DNA from: Ascochyta rabiei
Taxonomy: Eukaryota > Ascomycota > Dothideomycetes > Pleosporales > Didymellaceae
Assembly (NCBI RefSeq): GCF_004011695.2
Contig: NC_082417.1
Coordinates: forward strand, 806,001-870,000
Length of the DNA stretch: 64,000 nucleotides
Direction of reading: 5' to 3'
This document shows positions 53,750 through 64,000 of the stretch, one piece after another. The stretch's first letter is position 1. Each line of letters begins with the position of its first letter. Made by a program: the position numbers and the translations under genes. The notes beneath the pieces are model-generated. The model was not told the DNA's origin and searched no databases. It saw nothing but the letters and a program-made list of their open reading frames with translations.

Positions 53750-56700
53750 GCTAGGGGAGCTATTACAGACTCTATAGACAAGCACCTATTCTGCATTCTA
53801 TTATTTATTAATAGGGTAGTTTAGGCAAACGTGCTAGTAGACTTAGGGTGTAAATACTTTAGTATAGGAAGCAATAACTTTACTACACGCTTAGGAGGAG
53901 ACTTTATTAAGGTGCTGCTACAACACTTAGTATAAGTAGTAGGCAGTAGTAGGAAGTCTATAATCTCCTGTTTAGTCCTGTTTAGGTATAACTTAGATAG
54001 ATAGCACTTACAGGCTGTAGCCTACGTAGTGCTAGGTCTAAGCTAGGATATTATTTTAGGGAAGCCCTAGCTCTAACAAGAGGGTATAGTGTTAGACGTA
54101 GAAAAGGGCATACTAAGGATATAATAGGCAGGGAACCTTATTATCTATAAATTCTTACAGTGTACTGCAAATGTTTACGTAGCCCTCCTATTAGTAACTA
54201 AGTTTAATAAGACCTTGGCTGATAGGCTCTAGAAGCGCCTGCCTAGGGACTAGTTTGTCTCTACAAGCCTCTATAACATTACTAAAATCCTCTTAGTTTA
54301 ATCCCTAGGAGCGTAAGGGATGGCAGAGAAGGTAGACCCTCTTCCCCCTAAGTTAGTCTAGTTTTAGGACCTATTTAATAAGAGTAAGGCCTCTTACCTT
54401 CTTCTATATAGGGGCTAGATAGATTACTATATACAGTTATAACATAACTAGTCTAGAAAGGAAGAGCCTCTACCCTAGGGCCCTCTGTACAACATACTAA
54501 GGGACCAGCTACTTAAGCTATAGAAACAGGTGTTAGTACTAATAGACAAGGGGTAGATCTGCACCTCCTCTTCCCTAGTAAGGGCCCTAGTTATGCTAGT
54601 TAAAAAGTCCTTTAGCAGGTAGCGTATGTGCGTAGACTATTACGCACTTAATAGTATTATAATTACTAACTAGTACCTGCTCCCTCTTATTAAGGTGACC
54701 TTACGTACACTAGGGGGTGCCTACTAGTTCTCTAAGGTTAATATCTATTTAGCGTTTTACTAGATTTGTGTTATAAAAGGAGATAAACACCTTACTACGT
54801 TCTATACCTGTTTTAGGCTCTTTAAGTAGCTAGTCTGCCTGTTTAGCCTAGCTAGAGTACTAGCGTCCTTCTAGCGTTACATTAACAGCGCGCTTTAAGA
54901 GATATTAGGTAACTATGCTACTGTGTACCTAGATAATGTCCTAGTTTATAGTAGCAGGTCTAGGACAGACTACTTAGGGAAGGTTAGTAGAGTCCTTACG
55001 CTCCTACGTAATGCAGGGCTGTATTTAGATCCTAAGAAGTGCGTATTTATAATAAAGGAAGTACACTACCTAGGATATATTATAGAAGCTAGAAAGGACA
55101 TTTATTATAATCCTAAGAAGGTAAAGGCTATCTATAATTAGGAAGCCCTACAGTCTTTACGTAGGGTCTGCAGTTTCCTAGGGTTTACGAACTTCTACTA
55201 AGACTTTATCCTAGCCTTCTCTAATATTACTGCCTTACTTAATTAACTTATAGGGAAGGATATCCTGTTTAGGTAGGGGCAGGAGGAGGATGCAGCGTTC
55301 TACTAGCTAAAGAACGCATTTATAACAGAACTAGTCCTAGCCTAATAGGACCCTAAGTAAGAAACACTATTAGAGGCAGACTACTCTAGTAAGGCGCTAG
55401 GCAGCTGCCTTTCTTAATAGTATAGGAAGGTACTTTGCCTAGTAGTATACTACTCTACTATACTTATAATAGAATAACAGAACTACACTATCTATAATAA
55501 GAAGTTAGCTGCTGTTATAAAGTGCCTAGGGGTCTAGGCAGCTAAATTAGGGTCTATTACTAGGCTGTTTACTATCCTAACTAACTATAAGAACCTCTAG
55601 TACTTTACTACAGCACGTAGGCTAAGTAAGAGGCAGCACTAATTGTCAGCGGAGCTGTTAAAATTCTGTTTCTACCTTTGCTTCTGCCTAGGACGCTTAG
55701 CAGCCTAACTAGATGCGCTAAGCTGCTAGGAACAGGACTATAATAGGAGGTTAGGGGGGGTCTATAGAATAATAACGCTAGTTTTAGTATTAGTAATTAG
55801 TATACTAGGCCCTAGTACACCTCTACTTTTTATTAACGCGTATATATAATTACTATAGGATAAAGGTGTTTAGCAGGACGCAGAATATATAGCGCGCCTG
55901 TCTGCTATCTATAATAGAGCCTACTAGTTCCCTCCTAAGGCTAAGACTACTTAGTAAATTACAGATTGTACGCTTAGTTCTTATAGCACGCTGCTGTAGC
56001 ACAGGGTTATATAGGTTCTGTATTAGAAGCTACTTATAACTATAATAATCTAAAGGGCATATAAATCTAACCTAATAGGCTATCTAGGTGCTAACGCCAC
56101 GTTCTACTTAATTAAACCCAACTTCTACTAGAAGGGGATGTTACAGGACGTTTAGCGTTATATCTGTAACTACTACTGTTTTAGTACATATATGTCGCAG
56201 CGCTAATAGTAGGGCTTACTCTAGCTGTTGCCTATTACTAACTGTTTTTAGTTCTAGATTCCTATAGACTTTATAGTTAACGTTTCTTAGGCTAATAAGA
56301 ACGCACTGCGCTATCTCTTAGTTATTACAGATTACCTCTTAAAGTATGTACAGCTTAAGGCAAAATCTTCTATAACTACAGAATATTATACTAAGGTCTT
56401 CTGTAACACGTGGTAGTAGTTCTAAGGCTTTCCTATCTCTATAATCCTAGACCCTAGCTTAGACTAGTTAGGACATTTTTAGACAACACTATATAGCCTT
56501 ATAGGGGTAGACTAGCTACTCTCTACAGCCTATTACCCCTAGACAGACAGAGGGACAGAGCAGGCTAACTAAAAGGTGTAGGTAGTTCTATAGGTTATAG
56601 TTAACTTTAAACAGAATAACTAGCCTAACTACCTTCTAGCCTGCTAACTAGCTCTTAACAATTGCAATTCTTTAGTTACTAGGGTTAGTCCTAACCTACT

Positions 56701-57400
56701 CCTCTACAGCTATAATATAGACCTTCTGCAGATAACAGTGCTCCTAGCTATTAGCTAGAACACACTACAGAGACAGGTAGTCTATTTCCTAGACTAGCTC
56801 TAGTAGGGTATAGAGCTTACCTAGGCAGCTATAGCATAGGTATAACAACACACCTAGGATATAACAGACTGCAGCTATAGGCCTATAGAGCAGTACTACG
56901 TAGGAGATAGGGTATAGTTTTCCCTCTACAACGTAAAAACTAACAGGCTAAGCTAGAAGCTTAACTGGTTACAAGCCTAGTACATAGTAGTTGCAGTTCC
57001 TACCCCTCTAACTATTACTCTAGATTTACTAGGTAACCTCTATAAGATAGTGCATGTAGACCTATAAGAACGCGCAGCTTCTAACCTGTTACTAACACAG
57101 CACCTGCAGGAAAGTAGACTAGGCCTGCTAGTTGTCCTAGAGGAGGACAACCTAACCCTAGCTAAATAGGAGGTAGAGTCTATCCTAAAAGAAAAGAGGG
57201 CCTGTAGGCAGAATAAGTTATAGGTTCTCGTTAAATAGAAAGGATATACAAAGCTAATATAGGAACTACTAGAGGCGTTATAGGATATAATAGTATAGAA
57301 GGTCTTTATAGTAACATATACAGTATATTAAGAACATATATAAAGAAGAAGAAACTTTTATTATCTATAATAACCCTTATAGGGTCCTATTAGGAGATAC
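53750..57400 (+). pseudogene. pol: Gypsy F pol: PR, RT, RNase H, integrase and chromodomain
   Basis: Protease VLVDLGCKYFSIGSNNF at about 53828-53880. RT: MCVDYYALNSIIITN (about 54628), LGGAY.FSKVNIYLAFYQI, then the box VYLDNVLVYSS (54918-54950) and LYLDPKKCVFIIKEVHYLGY; a 72-codon stretch at 54923-55141 is still open. RNase H: ETLLEADYSSKALGSCL (about 55360) and YNKKLAAVIKCL. Integrase: core IDFIVNVSQANKNALRYLLV (about 56268) and STAYYPQTDRGTEQANQKV (about 56520-56580). Chromodomain: EVESILKEKRACR, LVK.KGYTKLI.ELLEAL (57170-57285). It marks a chromovirus. Stops are TAG/TAA. Confidence 0.85.
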
Positions 57401-59346
57401 TGCGTAGGGTATACAGCCTAGCGTAGAAGAGCTTAGAGACCTTACAGCATTAGTATAACGCCACCTTAAGCTCTATACTACTAGATAAACAGTAGTAAGC
57501 CTTAATACTTAAAAGAGATAGAGTTAATAACAGATAGAGAGTAACAGGCAGTAGTAGCTATGTTCTTAGCCTATTTCTGCGTAATGTAGTAGTAGTAGTT
57601 AACCTTATAGTTGTTGTTATTATCTAACTTATCTGCCTTAATAGTGCTGCTATGCGTTAGCTATAATATTTTCTTAAAGTTATAGTAGGGCGTGTATAGC
57701 TCTATAACAGATAGTAAGTAGTAATAGTAGGTAAATTAGCACAGCTCTATAGAGGAGGAAAAGTAGTAATAGTATAGGGGTATAGGTAACTCTATAAGAG
57801 AGGGAGCGTAGCAACAGCGTAGGGGTATAGGTAACTCTACAGGGGAAGGAGAGTAGTAACAGCAGGGAGGTAAGCAGAGCTAACAGACAGACAAGCAGCG
57901 CTTATTAGGGGAGTTAGAGCAGTAGTAGTAGGATAAGTAGGACAGCAGAGCGTACTCTAGGCAGCAGCAGAGCATAGTAAGCAGGCGCTTAACTTAGTTA
58001 ATAGCATCCTTTAGATTAAGTTAGCTACGCACTTAATATAGGTAGAAAAACTTACAGTAGTGTAGGCCTAGACTGCCTCTATCTAGTTTATGCGCTTAGT
58101 CTAGAACTAGAAGGCTAACCCTATAGTAGCTATAAACTACTAGAGGTATTTATTAAGCTAGTTACTACTATAACACCTAGATAACAGTATAGCAGAGAGG
58201 GCAACCTAGGTACTAGGCTTAGCAGGGGCACAGGCAGCGTAAGAGGTAGTTAGCTGCTTTACCAGCGTAGGGTTAGCTAGGGCTAAGTTAAGGGTAGCCT
58301 TATACACCTGCCTATACTTATAGTAGGCGCCTAATAAGACTATTATATTAGAAAGGAAGACCTATAGAAGCGCTAAGGGGGTAACTTACAGTAGAAGACA
58401 GGCTAACGCCCTTAGTTAGCCTTATTAGCGCCTACACCCTAGGTGCTAGGCGTCTTAATATAGGCGTTACTAGCGCGTACTAACACCTTAACTTTAGTTA
58501 GTTAGGAATAGGGGGCTAGAACAGAGACATATACTTAGATGTACTGCTTAAAGTTACACTAGGTATAGTAGAGCTTAGCGTTTATAGTAAAGAGGTTATT
58601 ATTGTATATGTAAGTGTACTTACGCTTAGCACAGGTATAGCACATCTTACTAGCGCTAGGAATATAGTTAGCTGTAGAAGGTTAGTAGGTAGGTAGGTCT
58701 ATAACAGAATTAGGACATGTATAAGGCTAACTAGTAAGGATAGTAAAGAGGTAGCATAGGCAGCACAGAATAGCGCTAGCAGAGACAGAGACTAGGTCCT
58801 TATTGTCTAAATTACCCTTAACCTTATAGTTGCCTATATAACAGTAGTAAGCTTTCTACATATACTCTTAGGCCCTACAACTAAACTAGAAACTATAGAA
58901 ATAAAGATACTAGGGGTATATTATAGGTAGAGGGAAGGGACTGTAGCAGACTATAACTGCCCCCTCTAGGTAGACTACTAGCTCCTTAGCTAGTGGCCTA
59001 GTAGCTATAACTAGAAGCAATAACAGATATAGTAGGTTAAGCGTAGGCGTAATATAAAAAAAATAGGGTAGGCATAAGATAGGTAGGTTAGGTAGGAGCG
59101 TAGAGTGGTATAGTGGCTAACTTAGGTAGGTGCACTAGATAAAACAAAAACAACCTAGGTGTGTGTAGGGACTACCCTAGGTAAACTACAGACTAGACTA
59201 GTAGCTAACTTACTAAGAGGCAGGCCCTTACGCAACTACAACTAGCTCTAGGGTTTACCTACTACTAGCGTCTCTCTAATCTACGTAAAACGCAGAAAGG
59301 ACCCTGTAAAATACATTTAGCTAGGGAGAGATAGGGAAAGGAGGTA
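57400..59346. other. 3' region of gypsy F with possible antisense Cys-containing ORF
   Basis: 1.9 kb between pol and the 3' LTR. The minus strand is readable for long stretches with few stops and contains KMCYTCAKRKYTYIY and YYT.CNFKQY (about 58560-58645), with CxxC and a later Cys. Downstream on that strand the frame becomes Thr/Ser/Leu-rich over the 45-bp repeats. The plus strand has no known domain. Because TAG on one strand reads CTA on the other, openness alone is weak evidence. Confidence 0.35.
57717..57870. repeat. 45-bp tandem repeat, three to four units
   Basis: Units start at AGTAGTAATAG 57717 and 57762, GTAGCAACAG about 57807 and AGTAGTAACAG 57852. The last units share GGGGTATAGGTAACTCTA. 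The 45-bp period is 15 codons, so a coding origin is possible. Confidence 0.7.
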
Positions 59347-59501
59347 TATTATAGGCTTAGACCTTGTCTAAGCCTTAAGCAAGATAGGGCGGTTACGTGC
59401 CCTACAGACATATTAGAAGGACACGTAACATGTTACCTCCTTAAGAGATACAATACCATATCAACCCTTATTGCATCCTACCCTAAGGCCAGTCCATAAC
59501 A
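59347..59501 (+). repeat. 3' LTR of gypsy F
   Basis: 155 bp from TATTATAGGCTTAG (TG to TA) to GTCCATAACA. TSD gctat follows. Confidence 0.9.
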
Positions 59502-59506
59502 GCTAT

Positions 59507-60775
59507 CTACAATAGAATTAGAGATACTTAGGAAGTATCTAGCAGAATATCTACAACGTAGCTAGATATAACACTTAAGGTTGCTAGTAGGAGCGCGTAT
59601 TCTCTTTTTTAAGAAGAAAGACAGTAACCTATAACTGTGTGTAGACTATAGAGGTCTTAGCAAGATTACAGTTAAAAACTACTATCTATTACTACTAATT
59701 ATAGAGTTACTAGAACAACTAGCGTAAGCTAAGTTCTATACTAAACTAGATGTATATAAGGCATATTACTATTTCTAAATTAAGAAAGGAATAAGTAGAA
59801 GACTGCTTTTAAAACTAGGTATAGACATTTTAATTATATAGTAATGCTGTTTAGACTAAAAAATACTTCTGTCTAATTTTAGGCCTATATAAACAAGGCA
59901 CTAATAGGATTAGTTAATATAACTTATATTATGTATTTAGACAACATATTAGTATACTCTAAGACAGAAGAAGACTATATTAGACATATTAAGAAGGTCT
60001 TAGAGAGGCTCTGTAAAGTAAGCCTCTATATGGGCTTAGATAAGTGTAAATAGCACTGTTAACGTACAGAGTACCTTAGGTACATAGTCTTACCTAAAGA
60101 GGTAAGTATTAACCTAGATAGGGTTAAAACAATCTAAGAATAGCTAATCCTGCGCACTGTTTATAATATCTAAGTATTTATAGGGTTTATAAACTACTAT
60201 TCGAGGTTTATTATAGGGTTTTCTAAATTAGCCTTACTATTAACTAAATTGACCTAGAAAGGGCTAAATTTGGCTAAATCTAGTTAAGTAATAAGGAAGA
60301 AGGAGAGTTAGCCTCTTAGGCTAAGTAAAGAAACCTTATAAGCTTACTAGAATATAAAGGATTTATTTATTAACATACCTATCTTAGTTTATTTTATACC
60401 TAGGAGACAGACTAGGATAGAAGTAGATGCCTCTAGAGGCGCTATCTTAGGATTCCTTAGTTAACTAGTCCCTAGGGAGGAGAAGCTAGCCTAATAGAGG
60501 CCTGTAGACTTCTATTTAAAGAAGTTAATCTAAGCTAAGTACAACTATAATACTTATAACTAGGAACTTCTTATAATTATCCAGAGCCTACAGTATTAGC
60601 AAAGATACTTAGGCAGTACCTTCTTTAAGATCTTAATAGATTATTAAAACCTAAAATAGTTTATAGAGACAAAAGCTCTTAGCTATTAGTAAGTAAGGGC
60701 ATATTTAGTATTATCTAAGTTTAACTTTATAATTACTTATTACCTAGGGTCTACAAACCTAATAGATAGACCCTT
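59507..60775 (+). pseudogene. pol: Gypsy E reverse transcriptase and RNase H
   Basis: RT: VGARILFFKKKDSNLQLCV, DYRGLSKITVKNYYLL (about 59590-59690), FYTKLDVYKAYYYF, then MYLDNILVYSKTEEDY after a frame change (about 59931-59975). Then the thumb and an RNase H region with RIEVDASRGAILGFLS (about 60415) and NYNTYN.ELLIII. The text breaks at 60775. At least one frameshift lies between 59820 and 59900. Confidence 0.7.
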
Positions 60776-63700
60776 TGTCAGATAACCGACCTTACCAAGC
60801 CAAGTTGGGGGTTTAGGGATAACCTTAGTTAACTTAGGGGCTAGCGGCACATACACATAAAATAAGCCATTAAGACAGATAATTATAAATTAATTACCTT
60901 TATTATTATCTTTGCACATTAAGCATATTATCTAACAATTAAGAGTCTTACTAACACCACTAAAATACCCTTTTAATATGTTGCTATTAACTATATATAA
61001 TTAAATAATAATTCTTATGGATTATATAACCTACACACCTTCGTTATATTAACTGCAGACCTACTGTGCCTCTCTAGACATATAGAAGAAGATAGACCTA
61101 AACTAGACTATCCCTCTAAGGACTAAGCTAAAAGTACCTAACGCCCTAGACATTACTAACTATAAGAGGACGCCAGCCCTTAGCAATAATAAACAAGGAA
61201 ACCCTTAGCTTCCAAAAATCCTATCTAAACTATTAGCTAACAGCCTAAAGGTATAGAAGGAAGATAATAACTATTAGAAGAGCCGCCTTAAATCCTGAAA
61301 AATAGCGGATAGAGTCTACTGCAAGGAACAAACTAACCTAAATAAGGTAGTAATGTTTATCTAAAGCTTAGTATCACCTTACCTTATAAAGAACTGCTAC
61401 TAACTAGGTAAATTCATTTAAATATAGCTTATTAGCCTTAAATACATAGTTAGTATTAATGCTTAAGAAGAAAAATTACGCGCACGCTACTAATACCTAG
61501 TAGCCCTTTAACTAATAAGACAACCTAGAAACTAGAATACCTAGCTCCTTAAGTATAATTATGCTGCAACTAACTCTAAAATAGAGGGTATTACTAAAAT
61601 ATACAATATATAAGACACTATCTAAGACGTCTTAGATTTAGTAATAAAGATAGCACTAACTTAGGCAATAATATTCTAGGACTATAGTAGATAAGAACAA
61701 AACATAACTTATAAAGAAATAATAAAACACTTCTAAGAGCATATAAGTAAGAACTACTCTAAGGGGAGATAGTAAAGGGGCACCTTTGCTGCAGGGAATA
61801 ACTTAACTCTTACTACTAGTAGTAAATGTACCCTAGACACTAACAGGGACGCCTCTTATATTGTTAAAGACGTATTATCTACTTCTACTACACAGGGGAG
61901 TTAGGGAACACCTTATTAAAAACAGAACTTTAGTTAAATAACTATATCTAAGCAGTCCCTAAGAGGGGATACAGCAGCAGCTAGGGAAGTAAAATGCCCT
62001 ACTTATAGACAACGCTATAGACTAGAAGATTACTACTACGTCTATAAAGATAAAGCACTAGAATAGTTTACCCTACGTAATAGAATTGCTAAAATAGTAT
62101 AATTAAGGATAGAACAAAATGCTAACCTTTAAGATTAGGTTAGATCTGCAAAATAAGCTTACACTAAGACACTAGCTAGTAAGACATCCTAAATACTAGA
62201 GGCACCTCTAGGATAACTATAGGGACAAAAGATATTAATAATTAATATAAGTCTAGTTAAAGAATTATACAATATAGAGCTACTAAGCTACCCTCTTAGG
62301 AACTCCTTTATCCTTAACTTAGGATTATCAATCTATATTATAAATAATAAGGACTAAATATAAGACCTTACTCTACCTACATTAAACCACTACCTATAGG
62401 CAGGAAACTCCTAGGTATAGATATAGGGATATAGCACTCTCTATCTCTATCTATTAAATATAAGCCAACTAACTACTCTTAAACTACACAACGTAGCATA
62501 GTGCCTAGACATACTTTGCAACCTTGTCTCTTTCTAACAACTACGTTAACAGGGCATCTAGTAGGACACAAAAGGAGATCTAACTTAGCTTAGATAAGTA
62601 GACAACACAGCTATTATATCCTTAGATAAACAACATAGATAATAGGTACTTAGGGAACAGCTATAGACAGTATTTGTAATACAATTAATACAAAGCTAAA
62701 TACCTAAGACTGCTACTACTCTGCTATAGCACAAGCAAATAGGGCACTCTAGAGCTGCTACTATTAAACACCGTATCTAACAATCTTAGGGGGTAAGAGT
62801 TAGGGGTATTACTACAGTCTAATGTGATACTTGCAGACAAGCTAAGACTAAGAGGTAAATTAGTTAACACTACAAATAAGTAATAAAGGACTAGGAGAAC
62901 GTATAGTAATTAACTTCTACTTATATAAAGAAGGAAGCTTTACTAAGAGAAAGAGCTAATTGTTTACTGTTAATAGGCAATCTAGCTTCCTCTAAGACTT
63001 CTATCTTAAAGATAATTAACTAGGAAAGATAATTATCTACTTCCTAGACACTTTTACACAATTCCTTTTAAAAATAATACAAGATCTAGGTTAAGGTAAT
63101 TAAGTGTAATAGTAAAATTACTATAATAAAACTAGAAGTATTAAGATAGTGCGCTACACAATTAATTAGGCTTAAGCCTTCTGCACTAGACACCTAACTA
63201 CAGAATAGAGGTGCTAAACGCTTAGGGGGTATAATAAAAGATAAGGTACGTACTATAAGATTAGACGCAAACCTACTATATAAAATGTAGTTAGAGATTA
63301 TAAGGGCAGCAGTGTACCTTCATAACTAAACACTAAGGTTATTAAATAACTAGAAAAAACCCTATAATGTGTTCCTTACCTATATAGCTTAACTAGCTAG
63401 CCTAAATATATAAAGTAAGAAACTAAACTAGGCATATCTAAAAGTATATAGATATAAAGCCTTTGCTCTTATAAGTAATACCCTTTAAGGAAAGTTATAA
63501 CTCTAGTAACTAGACCTAAGAGTATAGGTAGGATACCTAGTAGGATACTAATCCTTAAACATATATTAGATATAGATTCTAACCTTAGTAAAAGTTATTA
63601 GTATAAGAAATATAATCTTTAATAAGAATACTGTCTTTAGTAGCTAGACTTAGGACCTAATAGACAATCTTATATATAGTACTCTTAAAGAGATAGCAAT

Positions 63701-64000
63701 ATAGACAAGAAGCGTAGAGCTTCTACCTCTACCCTAAAATAAGGCTAAAATCTAGTTATTCTATAAGGACAATACTATTACATACTTAAATACTATAGAA
63801 GATTAATTAGGTTATAAAAATAGACAGAAAGCTAGACATATATATCTAACCCCTCCTCTAACTCTGCTACTAGTTGCGTTGTTAATAAACACGTTGTTGT
63901 TATTCTAGTTAGTAAGAGGTAACAGCTAATTAGGAGTTAGCAGGTGGCAGTAGTTAACTGCTAATTAGTTAGAATTAACGCTAGCGCAATCTTAAAAAAC
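60776..64000 (+). mobile_element. Ty1/copia retrotransposon G, 5' part (continues past the window)
   Basis: It starts TGTCAGATAACCGACC in the middle of gypsy E RNase H, so 60776 is the likely left edge of the 5' LTR. The LTR end is not certain (possible ends ATCTAACA near 60935 or CCTACA near 61033). Gag, protease and integrase in copia order follow. RT would lie to the right of the window. Confidence 0.7.
61060..63960 (+). pseudogene. gag-pol: Copia G gag, protease and integrase
   Basis: Gag is a charged region, with DYYYVYKDKALEQF-like sequence near 62030 and QNANLQDQVRSAKQAY-like helices. Protease: FILNLGLSIYIINNKD (about 62305-62350; family LDSGSS.H), then LKLHNVA.CLDILCNLVS (62480-62530), the usual copia protease end. 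Pre-integrase zinc-binding part: GHSRAATIKH and QCDTCRQAKTKRQIS (about 62735-62862). Integrase core about 62880-63400, with EIIRAAVYLHN (63290) and a C-terminal part YKAFALISNTLQGKL, VGYLVGY (about 63450-63545). The end (63830-63960) is low in information. Stops are RIP-type. Confidence 0.75.

Larger units (their letters stand above)
52276..59506 (+). mobile_element. Ty3/gypsy chromovirus F, full length with TSD
   Basis: Short LTRs of 155 bp at 52281-52435 and 59347-59501, flanked by gctat on both sides (52276-52280, 59502-59506). The LTRs differ only by transitions, including TG to TA at the start of the 3' LTR. The body has gag with zinc knuckle, protease, RT, RNase H, integrase and chromodomain, then a 1.9-kb 3' region and purine tract GGGAAAGGAGG. 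Confidence 0.92.
50831..60775 (+). mobile_element. Ty3/gypsy retrotransposon E, interrupted by gypsy F
   Basis: Gag and protease at 50830-52280, then gypsy F, then RT and RNase H at 59502-60775 in the same orientation. No LTR was recognised. The element is cut at 60776 by copia G, so integrase is missing. RIP is heavy. Confidence 0.75.

Noticed and set aside
1..64000. Nuclear code with TAG/TAA read as Gln
   Set aside because: TAG also replaces Trp, active-site Asp becomes Asn, zinc-knuckle His becomes Tyr, and LTR ends TG/CA become TA. These are explained by RIP, not by codon reassignment.
1..64000. tRNA or rRNA genes
   Set aside because: No cloverleaf-like or rRNA-like segment was recognised by eye on either strand. 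A dedicated tRNA search would be needed to exclude degraded copies.

Overview
This window is a gene-poor, transposon-filled stretch of a filamentous ascomycete (Pezizomycotina) genome with very heavy repeat-induced point mutation (RIP). Almost every reading frame is broken by TAG and TAA, mostly where Gln or Trp codons belong. TpA is very common, CpA and TpG are scarce, and repeat copies differ almost only by transitions. I see no host housekeeping gene, tRNA or rRNA. The families are typical of fungi: Ty3/gypsy, Ty1/copia, hAT and pogo/Fot-like TA-inserting elements. Such blocks are usually pericentromeric, subtelomeric or accessory.

Layout. 1-1063: 3' end of an unidentified element with a polypurine run and LTR-like sequence. 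1126-24798: gypsy 'B' (+), with pogo-1 in its integrase (4986-6827) and a complete gypsy 'A' in its 3' LTR (7946-24495, TSD tctat). Gypsy A holds pogo-2 in its 5' LTR (8201-10042). Its 3' LTR holds a 7.9-kb hAT (16603-24458), which itself holds a hAT-derived foldback element (17266-18484). 24799-25734: fragment of the gypsy 'C' 3' region. 25735-35722: an inverted copy of gypsy A plus the end of gypsy B. 35723-50470: gypsy 'C' (-), interrupted by copia 'K' (40947-48308, TSD gtaac). About 50830-60775: gypsy 'E' (+), interrupted by gypsy 'F' (52281-59501, TSD gctat). 60776-64000: 5' part of copia 'G', cut by the window end.

The largest structure is an inverted duplication. 7237-16400 matches 25970-35192 in reverse complement; positions sum to 42429 over about 9 kb without net indels. 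The outer 8.2 kb is almost identical although RIP-mutated, while the inner ends diverge. Gypsy A has a matching TSD in the left arm but not in the right, so the right arm looks chimeric.

Two patterns deserve most attention. First, several unrelated LTR elements carry an extra reading frame between pol and the 3' LTR, antisense to pol: coiled-coil in gypsy A/B, Cys-rich in copia K, possibly Cys-containing in gypsy F and membrane/Ser-rich in gypsy C. Second, the hAT element has telomere-like G-rich subterminal arrays. In its foldback derivative these run in frame into head-to-head copies of a small gene with a signal peptide and an 11-residue Pro-rich repeat. All domain calls come from reading translations by eye, so boundaries are approximate unless tied to an LTR, TIR or TSD.
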